Source of the DNA: Vreelandella titanicae BH1 | Lineage (GTDB): Bacteria; Pseudomonadota; Gammaproteobacteria; Pseudomonadales; Halomonadaceae | Assembly (NCBI RefSeq): GCF_000336575.1 | Contig: NZ_AOPO01000019.1 | Span: forward strand, 20,066 to 84,065 | Direction: 5' to 3' | Length of the DNA: 64,000 bases | In this document: in pieces, positions 52,645-61,170 of the stretch | How the letters are laid out: each line of letters opens with the position of its first letter | Numbering within the stretch: position 1 is the first letter of the stretch | The notes under the pieces: generated by a model | Seen by the model: only the letters and a program-made list of their open reading frames with translations | Told to the model about the DNA's origin: nothing | Databases searched by the model: none | Made by a program: the position numbers and the translations under genes

Positions 52645-53946
52645 TTATGCGTTAGCCGTTAAAAGCTCGCCCAGCGTGCGGCCTAATGCGGCTTGAGGAA
52701 CGCTTTGCTGTTCGCGGTCATCGCGCAGAAACTTGACCGTTGTCGACTGCGTCGCGATTTCATCTTCACCGATCAGTATGGCTATCGTAGCAGCGCTCTT
52801 GTCGGCTTTTTTGATTCGGCTTTTAAAGCTGCCGCCGCCGCAATGAAGCTGTAGACGCAGTTCAGGCAGCTCGCCACGCAGTTGCTCGGCCAGGGTGATC
52901 GCTGCCGTGGTGGCGGTATCATCCATGGGCAGCAAATAGACATCGCAGCCGCCAAGGGCGTTCTCAGGAATCAGTTCCAGGGTGTCGAGCAGCAGAATCA
53001 GCCGCTCAATGCCCATGGCAAAGCCCACCGCTGGGGTAGGCTTGCCGCCCAGCTGTTCGACCAGGCCGTCGTAGCGTCCGCCTGCACATACGGTGCCCTG
53101 GCTGCCCAGCGCAGTCGTGGTCCACTCGAACACGGTGCGGCAGTAGTAGTCGAGTCCGCGCACTAAGCGTGGGTTGATCACATAGTCAATGCCTGCTGCT
53201 TCAAGCATCTTAGTGAGCTGCTCAAAGTGTTCCTGAGATTCAGTATCCAGGTGATCCATCAACTGCGGCGCGCCGTCGAGCATCTCCGCCATGGCCGGAT
53301 TTTTGGAGTCGAGAATACGCAGCGGGTTGCTGGTCAAGCGGCGCTTGGAGTCTTCATCGAGAGCGTCTAGGTGCTGCTCAAAGTAGGCCACCAGCGTATC
53401 TCGGTAGGCTGCCCGCGCCTCAGATGAACCTAGCGAGTTTAGCTCCAGGGTGACGTGCTCCATGAGCCCAAGTTCTTGCCACAGGCGCGCCGAAAGCAGG
53501 ATCACCTCGGCGTCGATATCCGGGCCATCAAAACCAAAGGTCTCGACGCCAATCTGGTGGAACTGGCGGTAACGGCCTTTTTGCGGGCGCTCATAGCGAA
53601 ACATCGGCCCCTGGTACCACAATCGCTGAGTTTGGTTATACAGCAGGCCGTGCTCCATGGCCGCGCGCACGCAGCTGGCAGTGCCTTCGGGACGCAGGGT
53701 CAAACTCTCGCTGTTGCGATCATCGAAGGTGTACATCTCTTTTTCGACGATATCGGTAACTTCACCGATAGAGCGTGCAAACAGCGCGGTTTGCTCAACG
53801 ATAGGCGTGCGGATTTCATTAAAACCGTAACGCAGCATTAGCTGGCGTACTTTGGCTTCAAAAAATTGCCAGCGTGGGCTATCGCTGGGCAGTAGGTCGT
53901 TCATACCACGAATGGCTTGAATTTTTTTAACGGCGGACTTGCTCAA
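52645..53946 (-). CDS. hisS: Histidyl-tRNA synthetase HisS (TTG start)
   Basis: A class II synthetase of 433 residues. Motifs: IRGMNDLLPSD at the start, RPEGTASCVRAAMEH (motif 2 region), YQGPMFRYERPQKGRYRQFHQIGVE, LVRGLDYYCRTVFEW (histidine signature), GGRYDGLVEQLGG and GFAMGIERL (motif 3), then the anticodon-binding domain from about 330. The start codon is TTG (complement of 53944-53946) with AAGGAG six bases before, a rare choice that may keep expression low. Confidence 0.96.
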   Translation of the reverse strand: MSKSAVKKIQAIRGMNDLLPSDSPRWQFFEAKVRQLMLRYGFNEIRTPIVEQTALFARSIGEVTDIVEKEMYTFDDRNSESLTLRPEGTASCVRAAMEHGLLYNQTQRLWYQGPMFRYERPQKGRYRQFHQIGVETFGFDGPDIDAEVILLSARLWQELGLMEHVTLELNSLGSSEARAAYRDTLVAYFEQHLDALDEDSKRRLTSNPLRILDSKNPAMAEMLDGAPQLMDHLDTESQEHFEQLTKMLEAAGIDYVINPRLVRGLDYYCRTVFEWTTTALGSQGTVCAGGRYDGLVEQLGGKPTPAVGFAMGIERLILLLDTLELIPENALGGCDVYLLPMDDTATTAAITLAEQLRGELPELRLQLHCGGGSFKSRIKKADKSAATIAILIGEDEIATQSTTVKFLRDDREQQSVPQAALGRTLGELLTANA

Positions 53947-54004
53947 AGAAAACTCCTTATTCTGCCATCAGGCGTGGCTCACCCAGGCTGGCAGCCAGCC
54001 CCAG

Positions 54005-55132
54005 CTAAACGCTGCGGGCAATCATATCGTCTTGCTGCTGCTGTTTTTCGCGCACTTTTTCGCGAATCAGCTGCTCGAGATCATCTACCAAGTGGTCGTT
54101 GCGCAGCTTGCTGGCGGGCTTGCCGTCGATATACACCAGGTTAGCGGGACTACCGCCGGTCAGGCCGATATCGGTCTCTTTGGCTTCGCCGGGGCCATTG
54201 ACCACGCAGCCGATCACCGAGACGTTGAGCGGTGTCATTACGTCTTCCAGCCGCTCTTCGAGCTGGTTCATGGTGTCAATGACGTCGAAGTTCTGGCGCG
54301 AACAGCTGGGGCAGGCAATAAAGTTGATGCCTTTCGAGCGCAGCTTGAGGCTGCGGAGCATATCAAAGCCGACCTTGATCTCTTCCACCGGGTCTGCTGC
54401 CAGCGAGACGCGGATCGTGTCGCCGATTCCGTCCATCAGTAGCATACCCAGACCAATCGATGACTTGACCGTGCCCGAGCGCAGACCTCCCGCTTCGGTA
54501 ATCCCTAAGTGCAGCGGCTGCTCGATGCGTGCGGCAAGGTCGCGATAGGCGGCCACGGCCATAAATACATCCGAGGCTTTGACGCTGACTTTGAAGTCGG
54601 GGAAGTCCAGGCGATCCAGGTAGTCAATATGGCGCATGGCAGACTCCACCAGCGCTGCTGGCGTGGGTTCGCCATATTTCTTCTGCAGATCTTTTTCCAA
54701 CGACCCTGCGTTGACGCCAATCCGGATCGGAATGCCATGATCGCGGGCCGCGCTAACCACCGCGCGTACGCGGTCTTCACGGCCGATGTTACCTGGGTTG
54801 ATGCGCAGGCAGTCGACGCCGAGTTCGGCGACGCGTAGGGCAATTTTGTAATCAAAATGGATATCGGCAACGAGCGGTACATTGACGAGTTTTTTGATCT
54901 GACCAAAGGTTTCGGCGGCGTCCATATCAGGTACTGAAACGCGTACGATATCCGCACCGGCTTTTTCCAACTGCTGGATCTGGGCCACGGTCGCGGCGAC
55001 ATCCAACGTGTTGGTATTGGTCATGCTTTGAACGGCAATGGGGGCATCACCGCCCACCGCGACGTTTCCAACCTGAATCTGGCGGGAATGGCGGCGTTTT
55101 ATCGGAGAAGGGGCGTGCATAAGACGGGTCAC
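54005..55132 (-). CDS. ispG: HMB-PP synthase IspG (GcpE), flavodoxin-dependent
   Basis: The [4Fe-4S] enzyme of the MEP isoprenoid pathway that makes HMB-PP, 375 residues. An N-terminal TIM barrel (GDAPIAVQSMTNTNTLDV, ADIHFDYKIAL, RINPGNIG, IGVNAGSLEKDL) is followed by the cluster domain with the cysteines of ACPSCSRQNFD and IGCVVNGPGEAKETDIG. The start is GTG overlapping the rodZ stop (GTGA); an ATG four codons later is possible. The enzyme depends on Fe-S assembly, whose isc genes lie upstream in the same run. Confidence 0.95.
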   Translation of the reverse strand: MTRLMHAPSPIKRRHSRQIQVGNVAVGGDAPIAVQSMTNTNTLDVAATVAQIQQLEKAGADIVRVSVPDMDAAETFGQIKKLVNVPLVADIHFDYKIALRVAELGVDCLRINPGNIGREDRVRAVVSAARDHGIPIRIGVNAGSLEKDLQKKYGEPTPAALVESAMRHIDYLDRLDFPDFKVSVKASDVFMAVAAYRDLAARIEQPLHLGITEAGGLRSGTVKSSIGLGMLLMDGIGDTIRVSLAADPVEEIKVGFDMLRSLKLRSKGINFIACPSCSRQNFDVIDTMNQLEERLEDVMTPLNVSVIGCVVNGPGEAKETDIGLTGGSPANLVYIDGKPASKLRNDHLVDDLEQLIREKVREKQQQQDDMIARSV

Positions 55133-56166
55133 TCTCCCAAGGTGAATCGGGCAACATTGTTGGCGCCTGCGCGGGCGGGAAGATCAACTTCCTCGCCTTG
55201 GTAGCGCAGCTCAACGCCGGTGGCATTACCTACGGTTAAGCGAAACGGAGGCTCACCCTCGACGGTTGTCGAGGTGCCGGGCGTTTGTAGGCCCACGAAG
55301 ACGCGCTGGTTGGTGGCATCAAAAATTTCCGTCCACGACTGCTCGTTAAACGTCAGTTCGAGGACGTTGGCATTGGCGGTTTGCTCGGCGGCAGCGTTTT
55401 GTTCGCTATCAGTATCGCTCTCTTCAACACTGCTTTGCTCAGGCCTGCTAGGCTCATTGCTATCGTCGGCGGTGCTGGCCGTATCGGTGGTGCTATCCAG
55501 TGCGGATTCGTCGAGGCCAGTCACTGCGTCAACATCAGCTTGATCGCTGGGCGCTTGTTCTTGCGCAGCCGTCGGTGAAGGCGTGACGTTGGTGGCATTA
55601 CTGGGCAGCGTCGCGCTTTCATCGCCACTGGTGAAGCTTGAATCCGTACTCTCTGCTGTTTCAGCGGGTTCACTGGTCGGCTCTGCCGGGGCGGTAGCGG
55701 TCTCTTCCGGGGAGGTTGAGCCAAAGCCCGGCGGCTCATTGCCACCCCGGCTTTGCCACCACATCACGGTCACCGCGATAAGACCCACAATTACCAGCAA
55801 AGTCACCAACTTGAACAGCCAGGCGCCAATACGGGAGGGTGGCCTCGCCGTGGAGACCGGGGTAACTTGGCGTTCGGTGTCGCTACCGCCGCTGCGGGCT
55901 TGATAAGCTTCAAGCACCAGCCGGTCATCCATGCCCAGGTATTTAGCGTAAGAGCGCAGGTAGCCGCGTCGATAAGCGGCGACAGGGATCTCTTGGTAGT
56001 CATCCTGCTCAAGCCCTCCCACCACGGCGGGGCGCAGGTTGAGCGCCCGGGCCGCATCGGCGAGCGGAATACCAAGCTGCTCGCGCTGGCGAGCAAGAAG
56101 TTCGCCAGGAGAGGCGCTAGTGTTAGGGCTATCAATGACGTTTTCTTGTGACTGTGTATCGCTCAT
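55129..56166 (-). CDS. rodZ: Cell-shape protein RodZ
   Basis: A 345-residue bitopic protein that links MreB to the membrane. The cytoplasmic HTH_25 domain covers about 20-90 (SPGELLARQREQLGIPLADAAR, first residues cut, and GYLRSYAKYLGMD), one membrane segment lies at about 115-135 (LVTLLVIVGLIAVTVMWW), followed by a long linker rich in S, T, E, D and A (about 140-265) and the C-terminal beta domain (LELTFNEQSWTEIFDATNQR). The acidic, very long linker is typical of a halophile periplasmic region. Confidence 0.92.
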   Translation of the reverse strand: MSDTQSQENVIDSPNTSASPGELLARQREQLGIPLADAARALNLRPAVVGGLEQDDYQEIPVAAYRRGYLRSYAKYLGMDDRLVLEAYQARSGGSDTERQVTPVSTARPPSRIGAWLFKLVTLLVIVGLIAVTVMWWQSRGGNEPPGFGSTSPEETATAPAEPTSEPAETAESTDSSFTSGDESATLPSNATNVTPSPTAAQEQAPSDQADVDAVTGLDESALDSTTDTASTADDSNEPSRPEQSSVEESDTDSEQNAAAEQTANANVLELTFNEQSWTEIFDATNQRVFVGLQTPGTSTTVEGEPPFRLTVGNATGVELRYQGEEVDLPARAGANNVARFTLGE

Positions 56167-56213
56167 GGCTGAGCATCCTTCATTAAATAAGCGGTGATCA
56201 GGGCGTCAATCAG

Positions 56214-56948
56214 TCAGTCGTTGCCAAGCAGGCGCTGGTATTCGGCGGCGACGCTATGCTCGCCGCGTGAATGAGCGATATCAACCGCCATTCTTAGCGC
56301 TGCTTGGTTGGGCTCGGCGAGCTGTAAATAGGTTTGCAGCGGTGCCCAGGCCTGAGAGTAATTGCCCTGCGAATATTCGAGTTCAGCTAACATTAAATAG
56401 CCGCGTGAATTACGCGGATCAATACTTTGCGCGCGCTCCAATCGAGCGCGCGCCTTATCAAATTCTTCCAGCGCCAGATAACACTGCCCTAAATTAGTAA
56501 ATAGCTGGGCACGGTTGGCGTACTGGGCATCCTGTGATGCGGTTTCTAACTGCTCACAGGCGGCGTTTAACTGGCCCTGACTGAACAAGAACGCCGCATA
56601 GTTGTTGCGGGCGCGGGTGAAGTCAGGCTCGGCATTCACCGCCTGTTGAAAATAGTCGTTGGCAAGTGCACTTTCGCCCTGGCGTTGATAAACCATTGCC
56701 AGTGCTTGCAGCGCTTCTGCATGGTGTGGGGCAATTTCAAGTGCCCGATCCAGTGCGTTGAGAGCGCGGGGAAGATTATCGCGCTCTAAATAGGCGACGC
56801 CAAGCTGGGTATAGGCTTCTGCCGCCGCGGGGGTAGCTTGTGGTGAAAGGTTGTTGGACGAGGCACAGCCGGCTAGCCACAAGCTACCGATAAGCACGGT
56901 GAGCATGGGCACCCGCGATGGGTGTTGGCGCCTGCGGTGAGCGATCAT
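56214..56948 (-). CDS. pilW: Type IV pilus biogenesis lipoprotein PilW/PilF
   Basis: A 244-residue TPR lipoprotein that helps PilQ secretin assembly. I chose the ATG at 56946-56948 because AGAGGA stands just before it; the longer frame to 56999 has no such site. Lipobox LAGC lies near residue 29, followed by six TPR-like units (AYTQLGVAYLERDNLPRAL, HAEALQALAMVYQRQGESA, AQLFTNLGQCYLALEEFDKA and others). It is in the conserved order rlmN-pilW-rodZ. Confidence 0.92.
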   Translation of the reverse strand: MIAHRRRQHPSRVPMLTVLIGSLWLAGCASSNNLSPQATPAAAEAYTQLGVAYLERDNLPRALNALDRALEIAPHHAEALQALAMVYQRQGESALANDYFQQAVNAEPDFTRARNNYAAFLFSQGQLNAACEQLETASQDAQYANRAQLFTNLGQCYLALEEFDKARARLERAQSIDPRNSRGYLMLAELEYSQGNYSQAWAPLQTYLQLAEPNQAALRMAVDIAHSRGEHSVAAEYQRLLGND

Positions 56949-57090
56949 GTAAATCCTCTTGTGGTGAACGTCCAACTGCGAGTAAGGCAATACATACAAA
57001 CAGCAGTGCTAATCTAAATAAAAACCGTGACCATCAAAGCGCCGTGCCAAGCGGAAGTCAAGATAAGCCCAGTTTTCGACACTCCACCCC

Positions 57091-58275
57091 CTAGTCCGCG
57101 TCGAGCTGTACTGACTGGATATAGCGCGCGCTGCGTTTGGTGCGGTCTTTCACGCGACCAACGAGCTGGCCACAGGCAGCATCAATATCTTCACCTCGGG
57201 TTGTTCTAACCGTGGCGTTGTAGCCTAAATCATACAACCACTGCTGGAAGCGCATAACCTGATTACGCGACGGTTTTTCGTACCCAGAGTTTGGGAACGG
57301 GTTAAACGGGATCAGGTTGATCTTACACGGCAGCTCTTTAAGCAATGCAGCAAGCTGCTCGGCGTGCTCCTGCTGATCGTTGACGTCCTTGATCAGCGTG
57401 TACTCAATGGTGACCTGACGATTGTCCGGGCATTTGGAAAGGTAGCGGTGGCAAGCATCCAGCAACGCGCGAATATTGTACTTACGGTTGATGGGCACCA
57501 GCTCATTGCGCAACTCGTCCGTAGACGCATGCAGCGAAATCGCCAAGCTAACGTCCATTTCATCGCCGAGCTTGTCGATCATCGGCACCACGCCAGAGGT
57601 CGACAGCGTCACGCGGCGCTTGGACAGGCCATAGCCGTTGTCGTCGAGCATCAGCTTCATGGCAGGTACAACGTTATCGAAGTTGAGCAACGGTTCGCCC
57701 ATGCCCATCATCACTACGTTGGTCACCGGACGGTTCGCCGTATCACGCCGCGGGCCAACGCTGCGCTGAGCGACCCATACCTGGCCGATAATTTCAGCAG
57801 CGGTTAAGTTGCGCTGAAACCCCTGCTTGCCGGTGGAGCAGAAGCTGCAGTCCAGCGAGCAGCCGACCTGGGAGGAAACGCATAGCGTGCGGCGTTTACC
57901 GTTCTCTGCCGGAATCAGCACCGTTTCTACATAGCTGCCGTCTTCCACTTCCAGCACCCACTTACGGGTGCCGTCGCTGGAAGTACCCTCATAAATCACC
58001 CCTGGGCCACGAATTTCTGCCAGCCGGGCCAGTTTTTCACGCAGTGCTTTGGAGAGGTTCGTCATGGCAGCAAAGTCATCGCTGCCTTCCTGGTGAATCC
58101 ACTTCATTAGCTGCGCGGCACGGAACTTCTTTTCGCCGATCGACAAAAAGAAGGCTTCCATCTGCTCGCGGGACATGCCAAGCAGGTTTTGACGCTCAGG
58201 CGTCGCTTTTGCAGCAGGCTTGCTGGCGGCGTCAGTATGTGGGGCGGGCGTGTGTTGGGCTACAGTGGTGGTCAT
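57091..58275 (-). CDS. rlmN: Dual-specificity RNA methyltransferase RlmN
   Basis: A radical SAM enzyme of 394 residues that makes m2A2503 in 23S rRNA and m2A37 in some tRNAs. The [4Fe-4S] cysteines are C139, C143 and C146 in CSLDCSFCSTG; MGMGEPLLNFDNV, ISLHASTDELRN and the methylcysteine region DIDAACGQLVGR complete the marks. The N-terminal 25 residues (rich in A, T, P) are longer than in E. coli. A hairpin precedes the start at 58299-58317. Confidence 0.95.
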   Translation of the reverse strand: MTTTVAQHTPAPHTDAASKPAAKATPERQNLLGMSREQMEAFFLSIGEKKFRAAQLMKWIHQEGSDDFAAMTNLSKALREKLARLAEIRGPGVIYEGTSSDGTRKWVLEVEDGSYVETVLIPAENGKRRTLCVSSQVGCSLDCSFCSTGKQGFQRNLTAAEIIGQVWVAQRSVGPRRDTANRPVTNVVMMGMGEPLLNFDNVVPAMKLMLDDNGYGLSKRRVTLSTSGVVPMIDKLGDEMDVSLAISLHASTDELRNELVPINRKYNIRALLDACHRYLSKCPDNRQVTIEYTLIKDVNDQQEHAEQLAALLKELPCKINLIPFNPFPNSGYEKPSRNQVMRFQQWLYDLGYNATVRTTRGEDIDAACGQLVGRVKDRTKRSARYIQSVQLDAD

Positions 58276-58298
58276 GGCGGTCAGCGTTATAGAAAGGG

Positions 58299-58317
58299 GC
58301 GGGGGACTAGCCCCCGC
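58299..58317 (-). promoter_or_regulatory. GC-rich hairpin between ndk and rlmN
   Basis: GCGGGGG pairs with CCCCCGC around the loop ACTAG. On the minus strand it lies 48-66 bases after the ndk stop and 24 bases before the rlmN ATG. It is followed by only a short T stretch (CCCTTT), so it may weaken read-through or stabilise the ndk mRNA rather than fully terminate. Confidence 0.5.
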
Positions 58318-58364
58318 AAAATGGCCGGCAACGAAAGTTGATTCGGCGGCGCTACCTTAAAGGC

Positions 58365-58790
58365 TTAGCGCGGGCAGATTTCGTCGTTGCCAAAGAAGTA
58401 GCTAATTTCGCGCTCAGCGCTTTCCGGAGAATCAGAACCATGGACAGCATTGGCGTCGATTGTTTCCGCAAAATCGGCGCGAATAGTGCCGGGTGCCGCT
58501 TCTTTCGGGTTGGTCGCACCCATCAGGTCACGGTTTTTAGCGATGGCGCCTTCACCTTCAAGCACTTGTACAACCACCGGCCCAGAGATCATGAAGCCAA
58601 CCAGGTCTTTAAAGAACGGACGCTCTTTGTGTTCTGCGTAGAAGCCGCCAGCCTTCTCTTCAGAGAGATGAACCATTTTGGCTGCGACGACTTTTAGGCC
58701 CGCTTTTTCGAAGCGAGCAATGATGTCACCGATAGCATTTTTGGCAACGGCGTCAGGTTTGATAATAGAAAGAGTGCGTTCAGTAGCCAT
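58365..58790 (-). CDS. ndk: Nucleoside diphosphate kinase Ndk
   Basis: A 141-residue NDP kinase that balances nucleoside triphosphates. The phosphorylated histidine is H117 in NAVHGSDSPESAEREI; ERTLSIIKPDAVAKN and PGTIRADFA are the other family marks. AAGGAG precedes the ATG. Its leader holds a terminator-like hairpin and a palindrome (see separate entries), so its expression may be separate from iscRSA. Confidence 0.97.
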   Translation of the reverse strand: MATERTLSIIKPDAVAKNAIGDIIARFEKAGLKVVAAKMVHLSEEKAGGFYAEHKERPFFKDLVGFMISGPVVVQVLEGEGAIAKNRDLMGATNPKEAAPGTIRADFAETIDANAVHGSDSPESAEREISYFFGNDEICPR

Positions 58791-58820
58791 GTAAATGGTC
58801 TCCTTAAAAAGGCTTAAGCA

Positions 58821-58850
58821 AAAAGTGCCGCCCTAGAAGGCCAGGGCGGC
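58821..58850 (-). terminator. Terminator-like hairpin between iscA and ndk
   Basis: On the minus strand GCCGCCCT / AGGGCGGC form an 8-bp stem with an 8-base loop, followed by ACTTTTT. It ends about 30 bases before the ndk ATG. It could end iscRSA transcripts or act as an attenuator in the ndk leader. Confidence 0.7.
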
Positions 58851-58885
58851 CCAGAAAATGATTCAGTTAATAGCGCTTCGGCAGC

Positions 58886-58903
58886 TAGCGTTTTTAAACG
58901 CTA
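58886..58903. promoter_or_regulatory. Perfect palindrome in the ndk upstream region
   Basis: TAGCGTTT and AAACGCTA form an 18-base palindrome with a TT centre. On the minus strand it starts three bases after a perfect TTGACA hexamer (complement of 58907-58912), so it would lie in the spacer of a promoter and could be an operator. No good -10 is seen at the right distance, so this is tentative. Confidence 0.35.
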
Positions 58904-59020
58904 ATGTGTCAAAAAAGCATGCGGGCGTAACCCGGCTACCTGCGCTTGTGTATCCAGGGGCGTGATTATAGCGCTTAAGCCGGGGGATGAATACCGGCGA
59001 TGAAGCTGACCAAGCAATGC

Positions 59021-59347
59021 TTAGACGGTAAAGCTCTCACCGCAGCCACACTCATCTTTGACGTTAGGGTTGTTGAAGCGGAAAAAGCGGTTCAGCCCTT
59101 CGCTGACGTAATCCACTTCGCTGCCGTTAAGCATCTCTACCGCATCGGGAGTGACATAGACGCTGGCACCGTGGGCTTCAAAATGGACTTCTTCGTCGCT
59201 GACGGTGTCGGCAAAATCGAGCACGTAGCTATAGCCAGAGCAGCCGCTTGGCTTGACCGAGACGCGCAGGCCGAGGCCTTGGCCGCGCTCGTCGAGCACG
59301 TGGCGAATCTGTTGTGCGGCAGCCGGGGTAATATTGAGTGTTGCCAT
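59021..59347 (-). CDS. iscA: Iron-sulfur carrier IscA
   Basis: A 108-residue A-type carrier that takes Fe-S clusters to target proteins. The three ligand cysteines are C36 in PSGCSGYSY and C100 and C102 in ECGCGESF. Length and the FNNPNVKDECGCG end fit IscA rather than ErpA. It directly follows iscS after 26 bp; iscU, which normally lies between them, is absent, as are hscB, hscA and fdx downstream. Confidence 0.93.
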   Translation of the reverse strand: MATLNITPAAAQQIRHVLDERGQGLGLRVSVKPSGCSGYSYVLDFADTVSDEEVHFEAHGASVYVTPDAVEMLNGSEVDYVSEGLNRFFRFNNPNVKDECGCGESFTV

Positions 59348-59373
59348 GAGGCGTCCTCCTTAAAAATAGTCAG

Positions 59374-60564
59374 CTAGTCAGCCGCTTGACGGGGCGGTGT
59401 ACGTAAACCGCTCACCGCATGGCGTATGAGCGCTAGCGCATGATCAATGTCGGCTTCGGTGGTAAAGCGCCCGAAGCTAAAACGCAGCGATGAGAGTGCC
59501 AACGAGCGTGGTGTGCCGATGCCGAGCAGCACATAGGACGGGTCGACGCTGGCCGAGTTGCACGCCGATCCGGTGGAGACCGCTACATCGCGCAGCGCCA
59601 TCAGCAGTGACTCGCCGTCGACACCTTCGAATGCCAGATTGAGAATGTTGGGCACTGCTCGCTTTTCAGTGTCATTCAGCGGCGTGTTCGAGAACACACC
59701 ATCAAGCCCCTCCAGGCCACGCAGAAAGCGCTGCTGCAAGCCCATAATATGGGCGTTGTCTTCGTCGTACTGCTGCTGCATCAGCGCAAAGGCTTCACCC
59801 ATGCCAGCAATTTGGTGTGTCGGCAGGGTGCCAGAGCGCATACCACGCTCATGACCGCCGCCATGTATCAGCGCCTCAACGCGAATGTCCGGGTGGCGCT
59901 TCACATACAGCGCCCCGACGCCTTTGGGGCCGTAGGTTTTATGGCCGGACAGCGACATCAGGTCGATCTGCTGAGCCACTACGTCTAAGGGAATACGCCC
60001 CACCGCTTGGGCAGCATCGGTATGAAAAGCCGCGCCAAACTCATGGGCAACGGCCGCTAGAGCCGAGATATCGTTGATACTGCCCAGTTCGTTGTTAACC
60101 GCCATTAATGAAACCAGCGCGGTGTCATCGCGCATCGCTGCGCGCAGCTGTTCGGGTTCAATACGGCCATCCTGGCCCGGCGTTAGCCAGGTAACCTCAA
60201 AGCCCTCTTTCTCCAGCGCATGGGCAGTGTCAACGATGGCTTTATGCTCAATCGTCGAGGTCACCAAGTGTAGGCCACGCTCGCGGTTGGCGCGCATAAA
60301 ACCAATCAGCGCTAGGTTGTCAGCTTCTGTGGCGCCGCTGGTCCAGACGATCTCTCTCGGGTCGGCGCCAATGGCATCGGCCACCTGGCGGCGCGCCTGC
60401 TCAATCACCTGCTCTGCCTGCCAGCCCAGCATATGGCTGCGCGAAGCCGGGTTGGCAAATAGCTGGTCAACCGTCAGGTAGCGTTGCATAACCTCAACCA
60501 CGCGGGCATCCGCCGGCGCGGTGGCGGCGTAATCCAGGTAAATGGGCAGCGTGGGTGTGGTCAT
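59374..60564 (-). CDS. iscS: Cysteine desulfurase IscS
   Basis: A PLP enzyme of 396 residues (E. coli IscS has 404) that takes sulfur from cysteine for Fe-S clusters and tRNA thiolation. The PLP lysine is K209 in LSGHKTYGPKG and the mobile catalytic cysteine C335 in VSTGSACNSASVDPSYVL, the group I loop. YLDYAATAPAD and VWTSGATEADNLAL are further marks. The C-terminal tail TPPRQAAD does not show the typical SPLW-type end that contacts IscU, which fits the missing iscU. It lies between iscR and iscA. Confidence 0.94.
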   Translation of the reverse strand: MTTPTLPIYLDYAATAPADARVVEVMQRYLTVDQLFANPASRSHMLGWQAEQVIEQARRQVADAIGADPREIVWTSGATEADNLALIGFMRANRERGLHLVTSTIEHKAIVDTAHALEKEGFEVTWLTPGQDGRIEPEQLRAAMRDDTALVSLMAVNNELGSINDISALAAVAHEFGAAFHTDAAQAVGRIPLDVVAQQIDLMSLSGHKTYGPKGVGALYVKRHPDIRVEALIHGGGHERGMRSGTLPTHQIAGMGEAFALMQQQYDEDNAHIMGLQQRFLRGLEGLDGVFSNTPLNDTEKRAVPNILNLAFEGVDGESLLMALRDVAVSTGSACNSASVDPSYVLLGIGTPRSLALSSLRFSFGRFTTEADIDHALALIRHAVSGLRTPPRQAAD

Positions 60565-60616
60565 CGTTACGTTCCAGCGGTTGATCGATCAAGGTAATCG
60601 GGTTTGTGTCGTGGGG

Positions 60617-61084
60617 TCAGGGTGAAGAGGCGAGAATGCCTGCCTCGGCACGCTGTTTCTGTCGCGACGCAATACGTATGACATCAGGACGCAGCATCAG
60701 TTGTGCCAGGGTCATATCGTCAAGAAAATGGCGTATCTGCACGGAGAGCTCGCACCACAAATGGTGGGTCAAGCAGGTGTCACCCTGTTGGCAGTCAGAG
60801 AGCCCCTGGCAACGGGTGGCATCAACGCTTTCATTTACTGCGTCAATCACCTTTGAAACGCTAATCGCGTCCGCAGGCTGCGAAAGCAGATAGCCGCCGC
60901 CTGGGCCGCGCACGCTGTTGACCAAGCCTGCACGGCGCAGGCGAGCAAAAAGCTGCTCTAAATAGGAGAGCGATATCTCTTGACGCTGGGAGATATCGCT
61001 TAGGCTGGTCGGGCCGTTGTGGGCATGCAAGGCTAAATCGAGCATGGCGGTAACGGCGTAACGGCCTTTAGTGGTCAAGCGCAT
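60617..61084 (-). CDS. iscR: Fe-S cluster regulator IscR
   Basis: A 155-residue Rrf2-family regulator. The winged HTH covers about 1-65 (MRLTTKGRYAVTAMLDLALH, ISLSYLEQLFARLRRAGLV, VRGPGGGYLLS) and the [2Fe-2S] ligands C92, C98, C104 and H107 (RCQGLSDCQQGDTCLTHHLW) are all kept at the E. coli spacing. The holo-protein represses its own operon; a good type 1 site lies at its promoter. Confidence 0.96.
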   Translation of the reverse strand: MRLTTKGRYAVTAMLDLALHAHNGPTSLSDISQRQEISLSYLEQLFARLRRAGLVNSVRGPGGGYLLSQPADAISVSKVIDAVNESVDATRCQGLSDCQQGDTCLTHHLWCELSVQIRHFLDDMTLAQLMLRPDVIRIASRQKQRAEAGILASSP

Positions 61085-61136
61085 GGCAAGCCCCTCGACG
61101 CTGAAAGCTCAGCGCACTAACGGCAAATGTGCTGCC

Positions 61137-61170
61137 ATTATGGGAAAACCTGAGTGCTTTGGTCAACCAT
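61137..61170 (-). promoter_or_regulatory. iscR promoter with type 1 IscR site
   Basis: On the minus strand: -35 TTGACC (complement of 61161-61166), an 18-base spacer and -10 CATAAT (complement of 61137-61142). The 25 bases at 61146-61170 match the published E. coli type 1 IscR consensus at most positions, with GAC and CTCAGG as key blocks, and cover the -35. The site overlaps the last codons of cysE. Confidence 0.75.
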
